Shown: one piece after another, positions 1-12,600 of the stretch
Layout of the letters: every line of letters begins with the position of its first letter
Numbering within the stretch: position 1 is the first letter of the stretch
Source: Mytilus galloprovincialis
Taxonomy: Eukaryota; Mollusca; Bivalvia; Mytilida; Mytilidae
Length of the DNA stretch: 64,000 nt
Reading direction: 5' to 3'
NCBI RefSeq assembly: GCF_965363235.1
Contig: NC_134847.1
Location: 61,288,439 to 61,352,438, forward strand
Made by a program: the position numbers and the translations under genes
The notes under the pieces: model-generated
Told to the model about the DNA's origin: nothing
Seen by the model: only the letters and a program-made list of their open reading frames with translations
The model's database searches: none

Positions 1-149
1 TTTATAGAATGTAACATACATGTCTCTATAAGTTCAAGTTATAATTTTATACGAGCTGTCATATAAACATAACTTATGTATGCAAACTATATTAAAACGT
101 TTGTTTTATATATAAATATATATATATATTTAAATACAGAAAAAGCTTG

Positions 150-245
150 AAATATTACATGATGTTTATATTAAAAGGGACACTAGCTGTCAAATTAATT
201 TTCACCGATTTGACACAATTCTCATATTTGTTTAATAACAATGTT
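150..245 (+). repeat. Dispersed repeat (GCTGTCAAATTxATxTTCACCGATTTGAC), copy 1
   Basis: GACACTAGCTGTCAAATTAA and TTTTCACCGATTTGACACAA match GAGCATTGGCTGTCAAATTC and TGTTCACCGATTTGACTCAA at 59145-59190. Confidence 0.65.
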
Positions 246-1399
246 GAACATAATTATTTAAATTATAAAAAAGTCCAAAATAAATAATTTACAGGACATT
301 AGCTCAAAACATATTGCTTCGTTTTATATTTTTTAGTCTAGACGCCATCTAATTAACTGTCGAGTTGACCTCCCGAAGCGATATATACATAATAAATATA
401 GATATAAATAGGAAGATAAACTCATGCAATAGATTCTTCTTGGTTTATTTAAGTTCATTTATAGATTAAAAACATAAGTAAATCATTATTTTTACCTGTA
501 TAAGAATGATTTTTTGAAGAATCGAATCAGTCAATGAAATGATTTAACTCTGTTTTACTTACAATGTTGACATTCTGTTCCTTTAAATAATCACAACACA
601 CACAATTCATGCGTTATTAATCTCTAGCTTAGGGGTTAAATTAAAATTCACATGAATACGAATTCCATAAGGTCGAATTATTCACTTGCAAGAAAAAAAT
701 CATCATCAAAGTTTCTTAGCTTATTTTGACAAAAATGGACCAAACTTGCTGATCAAATCAAATTATTATTTCCTTATTTCACTTTCATCAATCAATAACT
801 CGTATCTAGTGCCTTTTAAATACTACACGATGTTAAAAAGATGTCATTGATTGATTTTGTAGGTAAAATTGTCAAACCTATTTTGAACCTATTTAAATCA
901 TGATGTACTGTAAAATGAATTAATGATAAATTGAACTGAAGTGTTATTATGGTATGTTAAAAGAGTAACACATTTCGTCTACTATAATTGGCCAACCTCC
1001 TCTTTGCGGTTAACAAGAATCAAAGCCTCAAGCCAATGTGACTTGTTGATTGTCAAATACAGACCTCTTAGACGAGTCCATCCATTTTCAAAAGGGGCTC
1101 TAAAATAACAACAAACAAAAACTCCATGGAAAATAGAAATTGAAAAGTCACTTATTTTAAAAATGGCAAAAACGAAATCTCATACACATGGAAACAAATG
1201 GAAAATAACTTATTCCTTACTTTGTATAGGCAATTTCCTTATGTACACAATGGTATATTATGGAACGCCACAGCTGTCTTATGTGGAATTCTGATATTAT
1301 TTTATGTTGTTTTATTATTACTTACTGATAGTTTGTCCTTACTTAATATGGTTTTGACATTACGTAATGGTGTTTTAAAATAACTCAATATGGAATAGT

Positions 1400-1800
1400 C
1401 ATTACTTAATGATATTTCGATATTACACGATATAGTTTCGTATTGACTTTATATAGTTTTGTCATTACTCAATATGGTTTTGTCATTACTCGATGTGGTT
1501 TCACCATTATTCAATATGGTTGTGTCATTAGTCAATGCGTTTCTAACATTTCTCTATGTGTATGTAACTTAACGTAATGTAATTGTTTCATTAAATGATG
1601 TGGTTTTGTTATTTCATAATCATGATTAGTCTATTCTTTATATGTTTTTAACATTACGTAATGATGTTTCAAAATTTGACGATTTTACACCACTTGATGT
1701 GTTTGTTTCATTATTTGATGTGGTCTTGTCATTCTTTGATGTGGTCCTGTCATTCTTTGATGTGGTAATCCCATTACTTGATGAGATAAAACCACGTGAC
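1400..1800 (+). repeat. Degenerate tandem repeat (TTTTGTCATTACTCAATATGG type)
   Basis: Many imperfect copies of a unit of about 20-24 bp: TTTTGTCATTACTCAATATG, GATGTGGTCTTGTCATTCTT and similar. A reading frame rich in FDVVLSFFDVVL arises from it and is not thought to be a gene. Confidence 0.75.
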
Positions 1801-1875
1801 CAATTCGGAAAAACCTGTTCTATTTTAAGATAGATTTCAATGTTGTATGTGCCTTGAATGTGTTTGGCCATCCAT

Positions 1876-2130
1876 CGAATTAGTTCATTCGAATTAAAGT
1901 TTGGGCTACTGTTTGAGTTATACTTTGAGTTAGTTTTCGAATTCAAGTCATGTTTAGAATTAAAGTTCTTGTTAGAATTGAGTTTTGAGTTGGACTTCGA
2001 ATTTGAATCACATTTAAAGGCAGAGTTCTAGTTACAACTTTGAATTTGAGTCAATTCTTGAGGTAGAGTTTGAGTAAGATTCGAATTTAAGTATCATTTA
2101 GATTAATTAAGATTTCGAGTTGAAATTAGA
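1876..2130 (+). repeat. Degenerate GAATTxxAGTTTGAGTT repeat
   Basis: Imperfect short repeats of TTTGAGTT, GAATTAAAGTT and TTCGAATT. The minus-strand frame over it (NSKTNSKYNSNSS) is low-complexity and not credible as a gene. Confidence 0.55.
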
Positions 2131-2289
2131 GCTATTTTTATATGTCTTTTAGAGGTCGTAATTAAATTTTCTATTGCGTAACAAGCGCTTTTGCTCGGGC
2201 TTCAGAAAAGACGGCTCCGGGGTCTGCGTACTAATTAAACAATGTTACAGTATACAAAACGCAACATAGGAGTTGAAATAAAGTACTGT

Positions 2290-2620
2290 TAAATGTGGTG
2301 TGATTGCCAATGAGACAACTATCCACCAGAGTTTAAATGCAGTAGATATATGAAAACATATATATAGTCAGCTACAAAAGGCCACCATGCACTATGTGAA
2401 AAAAAAATCACACGAAAAAACTAACGGTCTAATTTACAAAAGAACAATATAACACATATGTATACAACGACAACAATTGAACTTAATGCTCCTGACTTGA
2501 AGCAGGTATATGAAGAAAATGCACGTTGCAGAGTTTAACATGTATGTGAGCGATAAATCATAACCTAACATCGGCCTGTAACAGAAGTGTGAAAGCACAA
2601 CACGAGAAAAAAATGTAAAC
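2290..2620 (+). repeat. Dispersed family A ('gtgtgattgccaatgagacaac'), long copy
   Basis: GTGATTGCCAATGAGACAAC followed by ATCCACCAGAGTTTAAATGC, TCAGCTACAAAAGGCC, GAAAAAACTAACGGTC and GCTCCTGACTTGAAGCAGG, in the order I recall for an abundant mussel repeat. The class (SINE or other non-autonomous element) is not established here. Confidence 0.75.
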
Positions 2621-2654
2621 TAGACAAAGTGATGCCCCGCACTCCACTCATTTA

Positions 2655-2995
2655 ACCGCTTATACCCCAAAAAGGACAAAGTTCAATTTTTTTCTCCCAA
2701 AAGAGGAAAAATAATAAAAAGAAAAAAACCCTGACCCAAGCACACCTTCAATACATGTACAAACAGCCAGTAGAGTGATAAATTCCTAGCATTCAAACTG
2801 TAGGAGGAGTTATATGGAAACGCCCTACTTATGCAAGTAAATTTTCCCAAAAATAACAAAGTTCAACTTTCTCCCAAAAGAACAAATATTAATAGAAAAT
2901 AAACCCTGACCACATGCAGCACACCTATATATGTACAAACAGACAGTTAAGAGAAAACTTCCTAGGATTCAAACTGTTGGAGAGTTATGCGGTTA
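2655..2995 (+). repeat. Two direct copies of a 170-bp segment
   Basis: Both contain ACAAAGTTCAA...TTTCTCCCAAAAGA, AAACCCTGACC, ATGTACAAACAG and ATTCAAACTGT followed by GGAG and GAGTTAT. Part of a larger dispersed repeat that follows the 2290-2620 copy. Confidence 0.65.
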
Positions 2996-3744
2996 TAACT
3001 AGTCCATATTGAGATATATTAAAACATCATTACGTAATGTCAAAACCATATTAAGTAAAGACAAACTATCATTTAGTAATAATAAAACAACGTAAAGTAA
3101 TATCAGAATTCCACATAAGACAGCTGTGGCGTTCCATTGTATATGATAACTTGGATTTGATCATATATCCAGTATATCTCGTATCGTTAATAAGAAAAAC
3201 AAATTGATATAAATCTCATTTCTTATTTACAAGTATATCAAAACATGCATTTTCTACTTATCTTTAAGCAAACAACAATCCACGTACCCTACAAATGCGA
3301 GTATCAAGTCAGGAATGTGACAGTTGTTATTTAACTCGCCTACTATTATTGTCAAAACTCCTCTTTGGTCGAGCAGTTAACTAAGATCCAAGACTCAAGC
3401 ACATGTAACTTGTTGATAGTCTAATAAAGACGGCATTGGCGGATCGAGTCATTTTAAAAAAGGTGTTCCAATCCCAGGATAAAGGGAGAAGGCTTCTAAC
3501 CATATACATCCATTCAAATGCATTGATCGTCAAAAAAGGGGGGTTTAACCCCTGGAAACCCCTCGATCCGCCCTTGAAACTTTCCATATTCGACATCATT
3601 CAATGATTCAGTTATGCCCATATTGAATAAATTTAAATGACATATCTTTCAAGGAGTAAGTAATATGAAATTAAGAAGATGATGTGCTATTGAAAATGAG
3701 AAAAAACTCTATAAAACTGGCTATAAAACCAGGCTAAAAAGTAA

Positions 3745-4000
3745 ATAACATGAAATACCGAACTCCAAGAAAAATTCAAAGTGGAAAGTCCATTATTAAA
3801 TTGCAAAAACAAAATCTCATACACATTAAACGAATGGAAAACAACTCATATTCCTCACTTGGTACAGGCATTTCCTTATGTAGAAAATTATAGATGATTT
3901 AACCTGGATTTGATCATATACCAAGTATATCTCTTGATTTTAATAAGATATACAAATTGAAATACATCTTATTTCTTATTTTTCTCAAAACATGCACGAG
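3745..4000 (+). repeat. Dispersed family E copy
   Basis: AACATGAAATACCGAACTCC, GAAAGTCCATTATTAAATTG, CATACACATTAAACGAATGG and GGCATTTCCTTATGTAG. Related segments at 1140-1260, 16615-16720, 21565-21775, 45480-45565 and 46125-46335. Confidence 0.62.
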
Positions 4001-4136
4001 ATATTTTCACTCTTTACACATGTATGTTGGACCTACATTGATCTGAAGTCTTTAGATATATTGTCAACATTTGTTTATGAAGTTTAACATCTTACCTGGT
4101 ATACAAGTCTTCACGCCAGAAAGAAAATATCACCAT

Positions 4137-4349
4137 ACTATGGATTCATTATTATTCGTTGGATACCAATTTTCGTGGGTTTCATTAATACAGGTGAACC
4201 ACGAATTCAAATCTTCAACGAATAACTTATTTTCAATAGGTTTTGTATACAGAGATTGGCAAAACCACGAAATCATATATCCACAAATATGCAAGTTTTC
4301 AGCAATCCACGAAAATTGATACCCACGAAATTAAATGAATCCACAGTAA
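4137..4349. mobile_element. MITE, TTTCGTGG palindromic family, copy 1
   Basis: The ends TACTATGGATTCATT and (minus) TTACTGTGGATTCATT are inverted repeats, followed inwards by CCAATTTTCGTGG on both arms. About 213 bp. Copy 2 is at 14118-14330. Confidence 0.72.
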
Positions 4350-4649
4350 ATGACAATTAGTAAACAGTTATATTATAAATGTATGCACTTCATGTCTAGT
4401 ATGAATTATTTTGGCGTGCATCATGTGCAAAATGGAAGATATTTTGAAAATCTTTCATTGATGGGGAGACTTCTGTGTTTTTATTATTTGAAAGAAGTTG
4501 TGTTTTCACAAATTTGATTTCATATGGACTATAATTCCTGCTTTACTACGAAAACCTTTTTGTATTTGGTAAAGTTAGATGATTTAACGACATTGTTTAT
4601 TATATATAAGAAGATGTGGAATTGGTGAATTTTGTAAACATTGGGCTTA

Positions 4650-5175
4650 AAGTGTTTTAGTATAATGTAAAAAGAGTCATATATAAACTCATTGAAAATA
4701 AGTCTTATACTATACAATGTTGTTAGTCTATAAAGTAAACAGCTTACTAGGTATACACATTGTCAGGCTAGATTGAATATATCAACTGATCAGTCACTTA
4801 TTAATAAATGAATAAACGTTCATATGGATATCTATAAATCTCATGTCTGCAATGAATAATGTTCGGAGGTTTACTAGCATTATCCCTGAATATATTTTGC
4901 ACACTTTTGGTGAAATTTTCAATAATAAGTTGGATAGTTTGAATAATTTCGTGTTCAGGTAGATCGGGTGTCATCATGTTTCTTGTTTTGTAAAATAGCC
5001 AGAAACAATCTCTCTTGAACTTTCATTTAATATGAAAAATCATAGTGTTATCATAACTTTTCTCCTTTTTTAATCAGATACCGACTAAATGTTGTTTTTC
5101 AACTTTGCAATATAATACGAGATATATTGTTAATCAGATAATGCAACCTTTATAAAGAAATGTTTTATGAATTTT
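4650..5175 (+). repeat. Left copy of a long diverged direct duplication
   Basis: Aligns by eye with 23323-23885: shared GTAAAAAGAGTCAT, AAGTCTTATACTA, TTGTTAGT(C/T)TATAAAGTAAAC, CAGTCACTTATTA, TTTTTCAACTTTGC. Earlier segments of the window also match the region upstream of 23323 in the same order (see findings). Confidence 0.7.
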
Positions 5176-6488
5176 TCTATTTTGTTTCGAAGCAAGAAAA
5201 CGAGTCCCGTGACCACGATCTTTTTCTTTGACTTTTATGACAGCACAGCATGGGAACTATCTGTTCATATCTTATCGTAAATTATATCGCATACAAGTCG
5301 ATTTTCACTGCTCAATCTCTTCAAAATTTGTTTAGTCCAACAATTTGAAAAAGATCTTGAAAGTTTTGTTTCTAGCAGATTTTGCCATAGGATTTCAATT
5401 ACCACGATAAAGCGTGTTTCGAGTATAGAAGGAAACAAATATTTGAGGAATGAGAATACAGCTAACGCCAAAAAAACGGGATACAACAACACATGAAAGG
5501 TCTTTAATTACTATATACATCATTTGATAAAGGTGTATCCAAACTAATGATCGGAACCAAAGAAATCCCCAAGGCCAATCGGATTGTCTGGTTGTTTCTT
5601 AAAGGCACCAACACCAGCGTTAAATCTTATCTATGAAGCCTCATTACTGGAAGTTTATAACGAAAGAATGGAAAAATACGAAAAGAAAAATGTAAAGCAT
5701 TAATGGCCAACTAATCCCTTGGCAGAAGCACTGCGCGGATCCACGTTGTTAAAACCTATATACCACTTTATTGCTATAAAAAAAACTCTGATAAAAGTGC
5801 AGTAAAAAGACAACTTAATAGAATTGAGAATTGAAAAAGGGTAAGTGTAAATGAGAAAAAACGACCAAAATACATCCCCAGGCCACCAATAGGTCTTCAA
5901 CGGAGCGAGAAAATCTCGCACCGGAGGCGGGTTTGAGCTGGCCCAACAATAATATATACTACTTCAGCAGAATTGACGCCATCCTAAATTCCGAAACACA
6001 TAAATGAACTAAAATTTTAAACTTGTTGTTCTGGAATTGGACGTGTACATTACTTCGGCAGAATTAAGAATGATCTGTAAGATTTCAACCCTCCTCTGAT
6101 AGCTCTAGCCAATATGGTATAAAATAAACACAGCTTTACGAACAATAAAAGACAATTTAAAAGAAGTCCAAGTCTGGTGTTAAAATATATAAAAGAAGAC
6201 ACTTAGCAAAATGATAATTATCTAAAGAAGGACTACTAACAGTTTTTCTTCTTTTTTAATTAAGTTGTATTGCACCTTTCCTGTTAACAATTTATTCGTT
6301 ATATAAGTTGTTCACATACCAGCTCCTCAGTTAATTTGATCAAAAGGTTATGTGTTCATTTTATTTGTAATTATTAATATTTTAAGAAGTAATCTGAAAC
6401 AATGTCATCTAAATCTTTTATTTCATTAGATATTAAAAAGTATAAATAATATTTATCAAACATGTAAATATATATAAGAAATGTACAT

Positions 6489-6494
6489 TTTATT
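6489..6494 (-). promoter_or_regulatory. Putative polyadenylation signal of the SLC22-like gene
   Basis: AATAAA on the minus strand, 40 bases after the stop codon of exon 10. In AT-rich DNA such hexamers occur by chance, but the position supports 6534 as the end of the coding sequence. Confidence 0.4.
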
Positions 6495-6533
6495 TTGATG
6501 CTTTTAGACCTTTAAATATATTTGTTTTAATTT

Positions 6534-6636
6534 TCAAGATGAAACAGTGTATATTTTCCCCTTTTCGTTTTCACTATTGGAGAGGTATTCTTTTAGTTTG
6601 TTGTTGTCTTTATCTGTATCGTCGAGGTCTAATTTT
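6534..6636 (-). CDS. SLC22-like gene, terminal exon 10
   Basis: Residues 521-554 and the TGA stop. It encodes a hydrophilic, acidic/lysine-rich cytoplasmic tail ([20 protein letters not shown] and on to YTVSS). Recognised by a strong acceptor (CTTTCTATTTGTAG) whose phase exactly completes the AA left by exon 9, bringing the whole CDS to a multiple of three. Tail sequences are poorly conserved in the family, so this call rests on splice logic, composition and the nearby AATAAA. Confidence 0.75.
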
Positions 6637-9600
6637 CTACAAATAGAAAGAGCAATTCTTAATAAAACAATGACTATTTTAATGTACACTTCTAAGAAAA
6701 ATATGGCAAAAAAAGTAACACAAATACACAATAATGGGGCACCTAAAGATACAAAAAAATAGGGCATTCAAATACAAAGAGAATGGAGCATTCAAATATA
6801 AAGAATGGTGAATATAAAGGGGCACTCAAATATCAAGAATGGAAATAAATTGAGACTCAGATATGAAGAATACAGACCCTTAAAAAAATCAAATTAACTC
6901 ATAGAACAAACTTTCAATGAGAATAAGAAATCAGCATTGACATAAAAAAAAATGATTAGAAAAAAGTCAAAACTTTTCTTTATCATATATTTCAATAATT
7001 TTATTAGCAACAAAACTTGTCAAAAGAAAATAAATTAGTGCCATTTAAACGAAGCCGAATTTTCAAATAATAAATACCGACATATTTTTTTTCTTATTCA
7101 AAATTATGAAATTATAAAGTTATTCTACATAGAATGTGTTGTTAACATCTGCATAACTTCATAATGTACCTACAACCTACATGTATTGAGCAAAATATAC
7201 ACAACTTGTGTTTTCTACAATAACATGCAAGGCTTAGCAACCCAAAAGAATAACAAAAAAGAAAATATGATGCAATGAGAAGTAAAAAGAGAAGTCAACT
7301 TCACATCAACATCTCTAATAGTAAGAAGTGAGAAATTTGTGTTGTACCGTGATGCAGTTAACATGGCGAAGAAACAATGAAGAATGATCATAAAATTAAA
7401 CAAAAGATCACCTTCTACATTCACTGCAGCCACTTGCAACCCTTATTTCAAAATTGCCATGCATTCGGAGGAGATATAATGTATATTGAATTACACAACC
7501 TTCGATCAGTGCTTAAAGTCTGAAGCAAAACAATAAGACAATTTCCTGACCACTGCTAGATTGTTTCTTCTCTATGTATACGCAGAAACTATAACAATTA
7601 TTCCCATTTTCTTTACTTTTGTATATAGGGGGATGTTTTTTCAAATGTTTAAAAAATAAGGAGATGTGATGTAATTGCAAATGAGACATCTATTCATCCG
7701 AGTGCAAATGAAGTTTATGTAAACAATTATACGGCAACCGTACATCATTTTTAAAACAGCGAGAAAAAACTCATACCGTATAGTTGCCTATACAATGCAT
7801 CGAAATGTTTGCTTGTTTGTGCGGATTTTTTTGGCAGTCGTCATTTAATTTTACTTTTTTATGTACATTGCAAGAAGATAGCTGTTATCAGTTATTCATG
7901 ACATTAAATAGTTGCCTTTCGAGTACATTCCAGAAATCAACAAAGTGGAATTGAACTCTTCATCGTGTTCATTTTCTGGAGGCTATCAGATTAACTTTGT
8001 ACAGAACTTCATTTTCTCTTCAACATGCCTTTCATCAAACCTACTATCAAATGTACCTTTTGGTCAATTGTTTCAAGAAAACTATACTTTAATTGTACTT
8101 TGTGCTATATATATCGATAAGTTTATTGAGCCCTTTTCAAACTTTTGATGTTTTTTCTTACGTCGTTTTGCATATTCCTGTCCGAAATCCGGAGCTCTTT
8201 ATTTTGTGGTTGTTATAAATTGTTGCTGTATATCATATTTTGTTTTCTTTTTACTGATTTGTACATAAATCGTTAGGTTTTTTTTCATTTAAATTGTTCT
8301 GTCTTATATATTCTATTCATTGAAGATCAGAAATATTTACTACTGGAGCAGAGTGTGTCACATGCAGACTATAAGAATCACAGAACTGATCAAGTTTTAA
8401 ATAGTGTTATTGTCTATTGTCTATTGTATTAGTGTATCATTTTGATATGTTCAGCATCCAGATATAATAATACTGCAAAAACCTTCCACATAACATATAA
8501 CTAAAGATTACTGTATCAGTGGTTTTATAAATCTTATATGTAACCATGCAGTTTGAGAATTTACCCTTCAGGTTGACTTTGCAAGTGTTAGTGCAAACTG
8601 CATAACTCATAATTGTCGTACATAACCGAACTGGTGTGTGGTAATCTGCAGAGGAGTTCAATATACAGGTCGTTAAACTGGAATCATTCTTTTGTCGTGT
8701 GTTACATGCAAATCTTTACCAGGACATTGATAAGCACTGATAAAAGGCAATGGTGTAAAGGTGTAACTTGCGATCGGGAATGGTGTGAATGAATGGTGTT
8801 TGACATTTAAAACTATGCAAAATATTGAAAAGAACTGATTTTCATGAATAAATTTACAATATTGCGATCCCAATTCATTTAAAAAAAAAATAAAAACAAG
8901 AATGTGTCCCCAGTACACGGATGCCCCATCCGCACTATCATTTTCTAGGTTCAATGGACACTGAAAGTAAGGGAAAATCTCTAATTTGGCAATATGAATA
9001 AAATTAGAAAGATCATATCATAGGGAACATGTGTACTAAGTTTAAAGTTGATTGAACTTCAACTACCTCGATCAAAAACTTTAACCTGAAGCGGGACAGA
9101 CGAACGGACGAACGGACAGACGGGCGGACGAACGGACGGACGAACGGACGCACAGACCAGAAAACATATTGCATACAAATATTTTGTAGTCGCACGCTTT
9201 CTTTGAAATTAGATTGCATTTTGGTGTAATGTGTAATGTGTAAGGTGTATGGTGCAAAGTGTAACGTGTATGGTGTAATGGCACAGGGTGTATGGTGTAA
9301 TGGTGTTATGGTGTATGGTGTTAGTGGGAAGTTTAGACCATCAAAGTCCTGTACTTTCTCACTAGTTCAAATTATTATGACGTCTTGAAAGGATATCTTA
9401 TTTTAGTTTTTGGCTTTCACCCCTAAACCCAATCCTACGACGCAAAAAAGCGTCAAAGCAAAAAATAGAACAGCCTTGGAAGACGTCATAATTATTTGGA
9501 CTATTTGCTCACCAGAAATAATGCTGAGAAATACAATAAATGTTTAAATTAATCTGTTGTTAACGGGATATAGTCTAGTATTCTAAAGGTTCCGTCCCCT

Positions 9601-12600
9601 TTCATAGGTAACACCTACCTCATATTAATTTAAATTTAGAAACATTAGATGTTAATGAACTTTATGACTTCATTGCTTCTCCGTTATATTGTTGTTATCA
9701 TATGATTTTTTATTATCGACTCCTAGGATTCAATATTAAGAATTGAACGATGGACAGTCAGGGCGTGAATTTTTCTTGCTAACTGATTGGAAGATATTAC
9801 GAGACGTGAATAATCAAAGTTTATTGATTGGTTAGGACAATCCAAACCTAGTAAATGTCCTTCAATCCCGTAGAGTATCGGTTTTGTCCTCTCTATTTCA
9901 TCATTTATATTCAAATTGCACTTGCAAGATTGCTATATTTATGTAACATTAATACTTAATGCAGTGAATTGTATCTGGTAGGTTTATTTTCATTTTCATC
10001 AAATGCAATAGTTTGAAAGCATTATGAATATCAATCCTATTAAAACATATGAAAGAAGTATAAACAAACTCACTTTGTAAAATCTTTGGCTTCTCTTACT
10101 GTTTCAGGTAATTTCCTATTAAGGGTTTCCGGAAGAAGCAGACAAAGAAGTCCCGCAGAAACTGAACAACCACCAAATATAACTAATGGTAAAGCTTGTC
10201 CAAATTTACCTCCAACAACATCACCCTATGATATAAAACAGACAGTCTATGATTAACTGGTATATATTTCAACTTCATCTGTTGAAAAAGAAATATGAAA
10301 CGTTTCCGATGTGTGTCCTATCATTAAGGATTTGATTGTGACGTGCTGTTCAACGCAAAAAACAATTAAGCGATATCATCATTCATGTAACCTTTTTTGG
10401 TTTCATTTATAACTTATATATAATTATATAACTAATGCATGTGTATATTTAAACGATGAATATACGAAGTCGGCTTGTAATGCTGATCAGATTCTGAAAT
10501 CTAAGGTTGATTGATCAGGTAGGACATGTAAGGCATTTATTTTTGAATTATTTAAATAATTGACAGTTTCTTTCCGTAATCAAAAGATCAAATTTGCAGG
10601 AAACAATATGATGCTCTTTCTTAATTAACTTAAAGCTCTGTGACAAACGAGACCGGAAGAAAGAAAGAAATTTCTACGCAGATGCGGGAAAATAAAAAGA
10701 GTAAGAAGAAGTTAACGATTTTGAGTTCATAAGTAATAATAAAATTATTATATGAAAAACAATGTCACCATCGTCTACCAGCTGACAAGATTGCTGTGGA
10801 AGAAAATAACAAGACATACATGATGTAAATATTCCTCTATTAGTTAAGCCCAAATAAACAGTATGTAGGTTGTAACAGCACAACACTATGAAATCTGCTA
10901 CATTTTTTGTGTCATGAATTGTGCAAAAAAACTCATCATAGATACCAGGATTAAATTTTGCATTTACGACAGATGCGTATTTCGTCTAAAAAAGACTCAT
11001 CAGTAACGTTTGAATCCAAAAAAGTTAAAAAGGCCAAATAAACTACGAAGTTGAAGAGCATTGAGGACCAAAATTCTGTTTAAAGTGTCTTATAAGTATG
11101 TTTCAAGATTTCATCGATTTATGACTATTTAACAGCAACATACCCCATCGTTGCCTTTATTTGGAACGTCTTATAAACATTACGTTTTTTGATTTAGTTA
11201 AGCCTTCTAATTGATATTTTATTGTGTGGCTTTCTATGTTGTGATGTTATGCTATTGTTTCAGAAAAAAGGAGAAAGTTTGTTACCATTAAAACGTTTAA
11301 TCCCGCTGCAAATGTTTGCACCTGTCCTAAGTCAGGAATCTGATGTACAGTAGTTGTCGTTTGTTTATGTAATTTATACGTGTTTCTCGTTTCTCGTTTT
11401 TTTATATAGATTAGACCGTTGGTTTTCTCGTTTGAATGGTTTTACACTTGTAATTTTGGGGCCCTTAATAGCTTTTTTTTCGGTTTGAGCCAAGGCTCCG
11501 TGTTGAAGGCCGTACATTGACCTATAATGGTTTACTTTTATAGATTGTTATTTGGATGGAGAGTTGTCTCATTGGCACTCACACCACATCTTCCTATATC
11601 TATTGGACATCAATATCAAAACACGTGGTAATAGTGATTAATTGTATCAAATTTAATATCTGTACACACATTCAATGAATTTAACTTGAATAAAACAGCA
11701 TTTATTAATATCCCGATTAATTACTCGTCCAGTTAGGTAAGATATACCAAGAACCTACTGATTGAGCTACATAAGGAGCAACCATTCCACCAATTCTTGC
11801 AATACAGGAGCTTAAACCCATTCCACTGTTTCGGACCACAGTAGGATAAAGTTCCATAGAGTAGATATAAATAATTGCGAAAGCTGCAGCTGAACCCATT
11901 TTTCCAATGATGGCTAAAGTAAGGGTCAGTGGTTCCAACTCTGAAATTAGAAAAAATCATAATGATAATAAATAAAAGTTTCGATTACAGAAGATTGTAT
12001 CAGGATTATAACCTAGACACTCACACTAGCATACTAACGTTTTCGATAAGCATCTGATGAATTGTTCTGGTATTTTAGGACTAGGCAGGTAAAATGAGAA
12101 CACCTTCAAGACAGTTTGTATATAATGCATAAAACATAAATATAGATTCTATGTTAAGTTTAATAATCAATGAAATTCGTTCCTTCATAAGCGCTTAATT
12201 TTTGAGTGTATGTATAATCTAATGGCACAATGTTTATGAATGAACAATTTCAACCTGCAACTTGTGGACATCGAGTCTTGAAAGACACTTTATTTATTTT
12301 TTCACTATTCAATAAAACTTCACATCTACTTATTTTGTTATTGTAACTTTTATAACCTTCCAATGATTTTTATTGACGGGACAAAAAAAGTTCCATAGTA
12401 TAACAAGGGTAACTAGTAATGTTGAACCAATTGAAGGTTTTAGAACCTTATCCGTAATAATAGAACAAAACATAGTCCACATTGTTCAATTACCACGACA
12501 CAAATTCTTGTAGTCAACTGAAGTGGGATTTAACATACATTTAGTTACACTTCTTTTATGGTCCCACTTCACACAGAAGACCACGAATATGTCACAACTG

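Larger units (their letters stand above)
1250..3148. repeat. Long inverted repeat, 150-bp arms 1.6 kb apart
   Basis: 1250-1395 and 2999-3148 are inverted copies, roughly 90% alike by eye (shared GGAACGCCACAGCTGTCTTA, TGTGGAATTCTGATATTA, TTTTGACATTACGTAATG). Between them lie a degenerate tandem repeat (1400-1800), a GAGTT-rich repeat (1876-2130), a dispersed-repeat copy (2290-2620) and a 2x170-bp duplication. It may be a composite foldback element. Confidence 0.7.

Noticed and set aside
1638..1946. Asn/Ser/Lys-rich minus-strand frame
   Set aside because: Produced by degenerate tandem repeats; low complexity, no splice or start evidence.
6547..6762. 71-aa plus-strand frame
   Set aside because: Antisense to the terminal SLC22 exon and its upstream intron.
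9013..9284. Two minus-strand frames rich in [10 protein letters not shown] / TPYTLHHTP
   Set aside because: By-products of the ACGG microsatellite and the GTGTAATG repeat.
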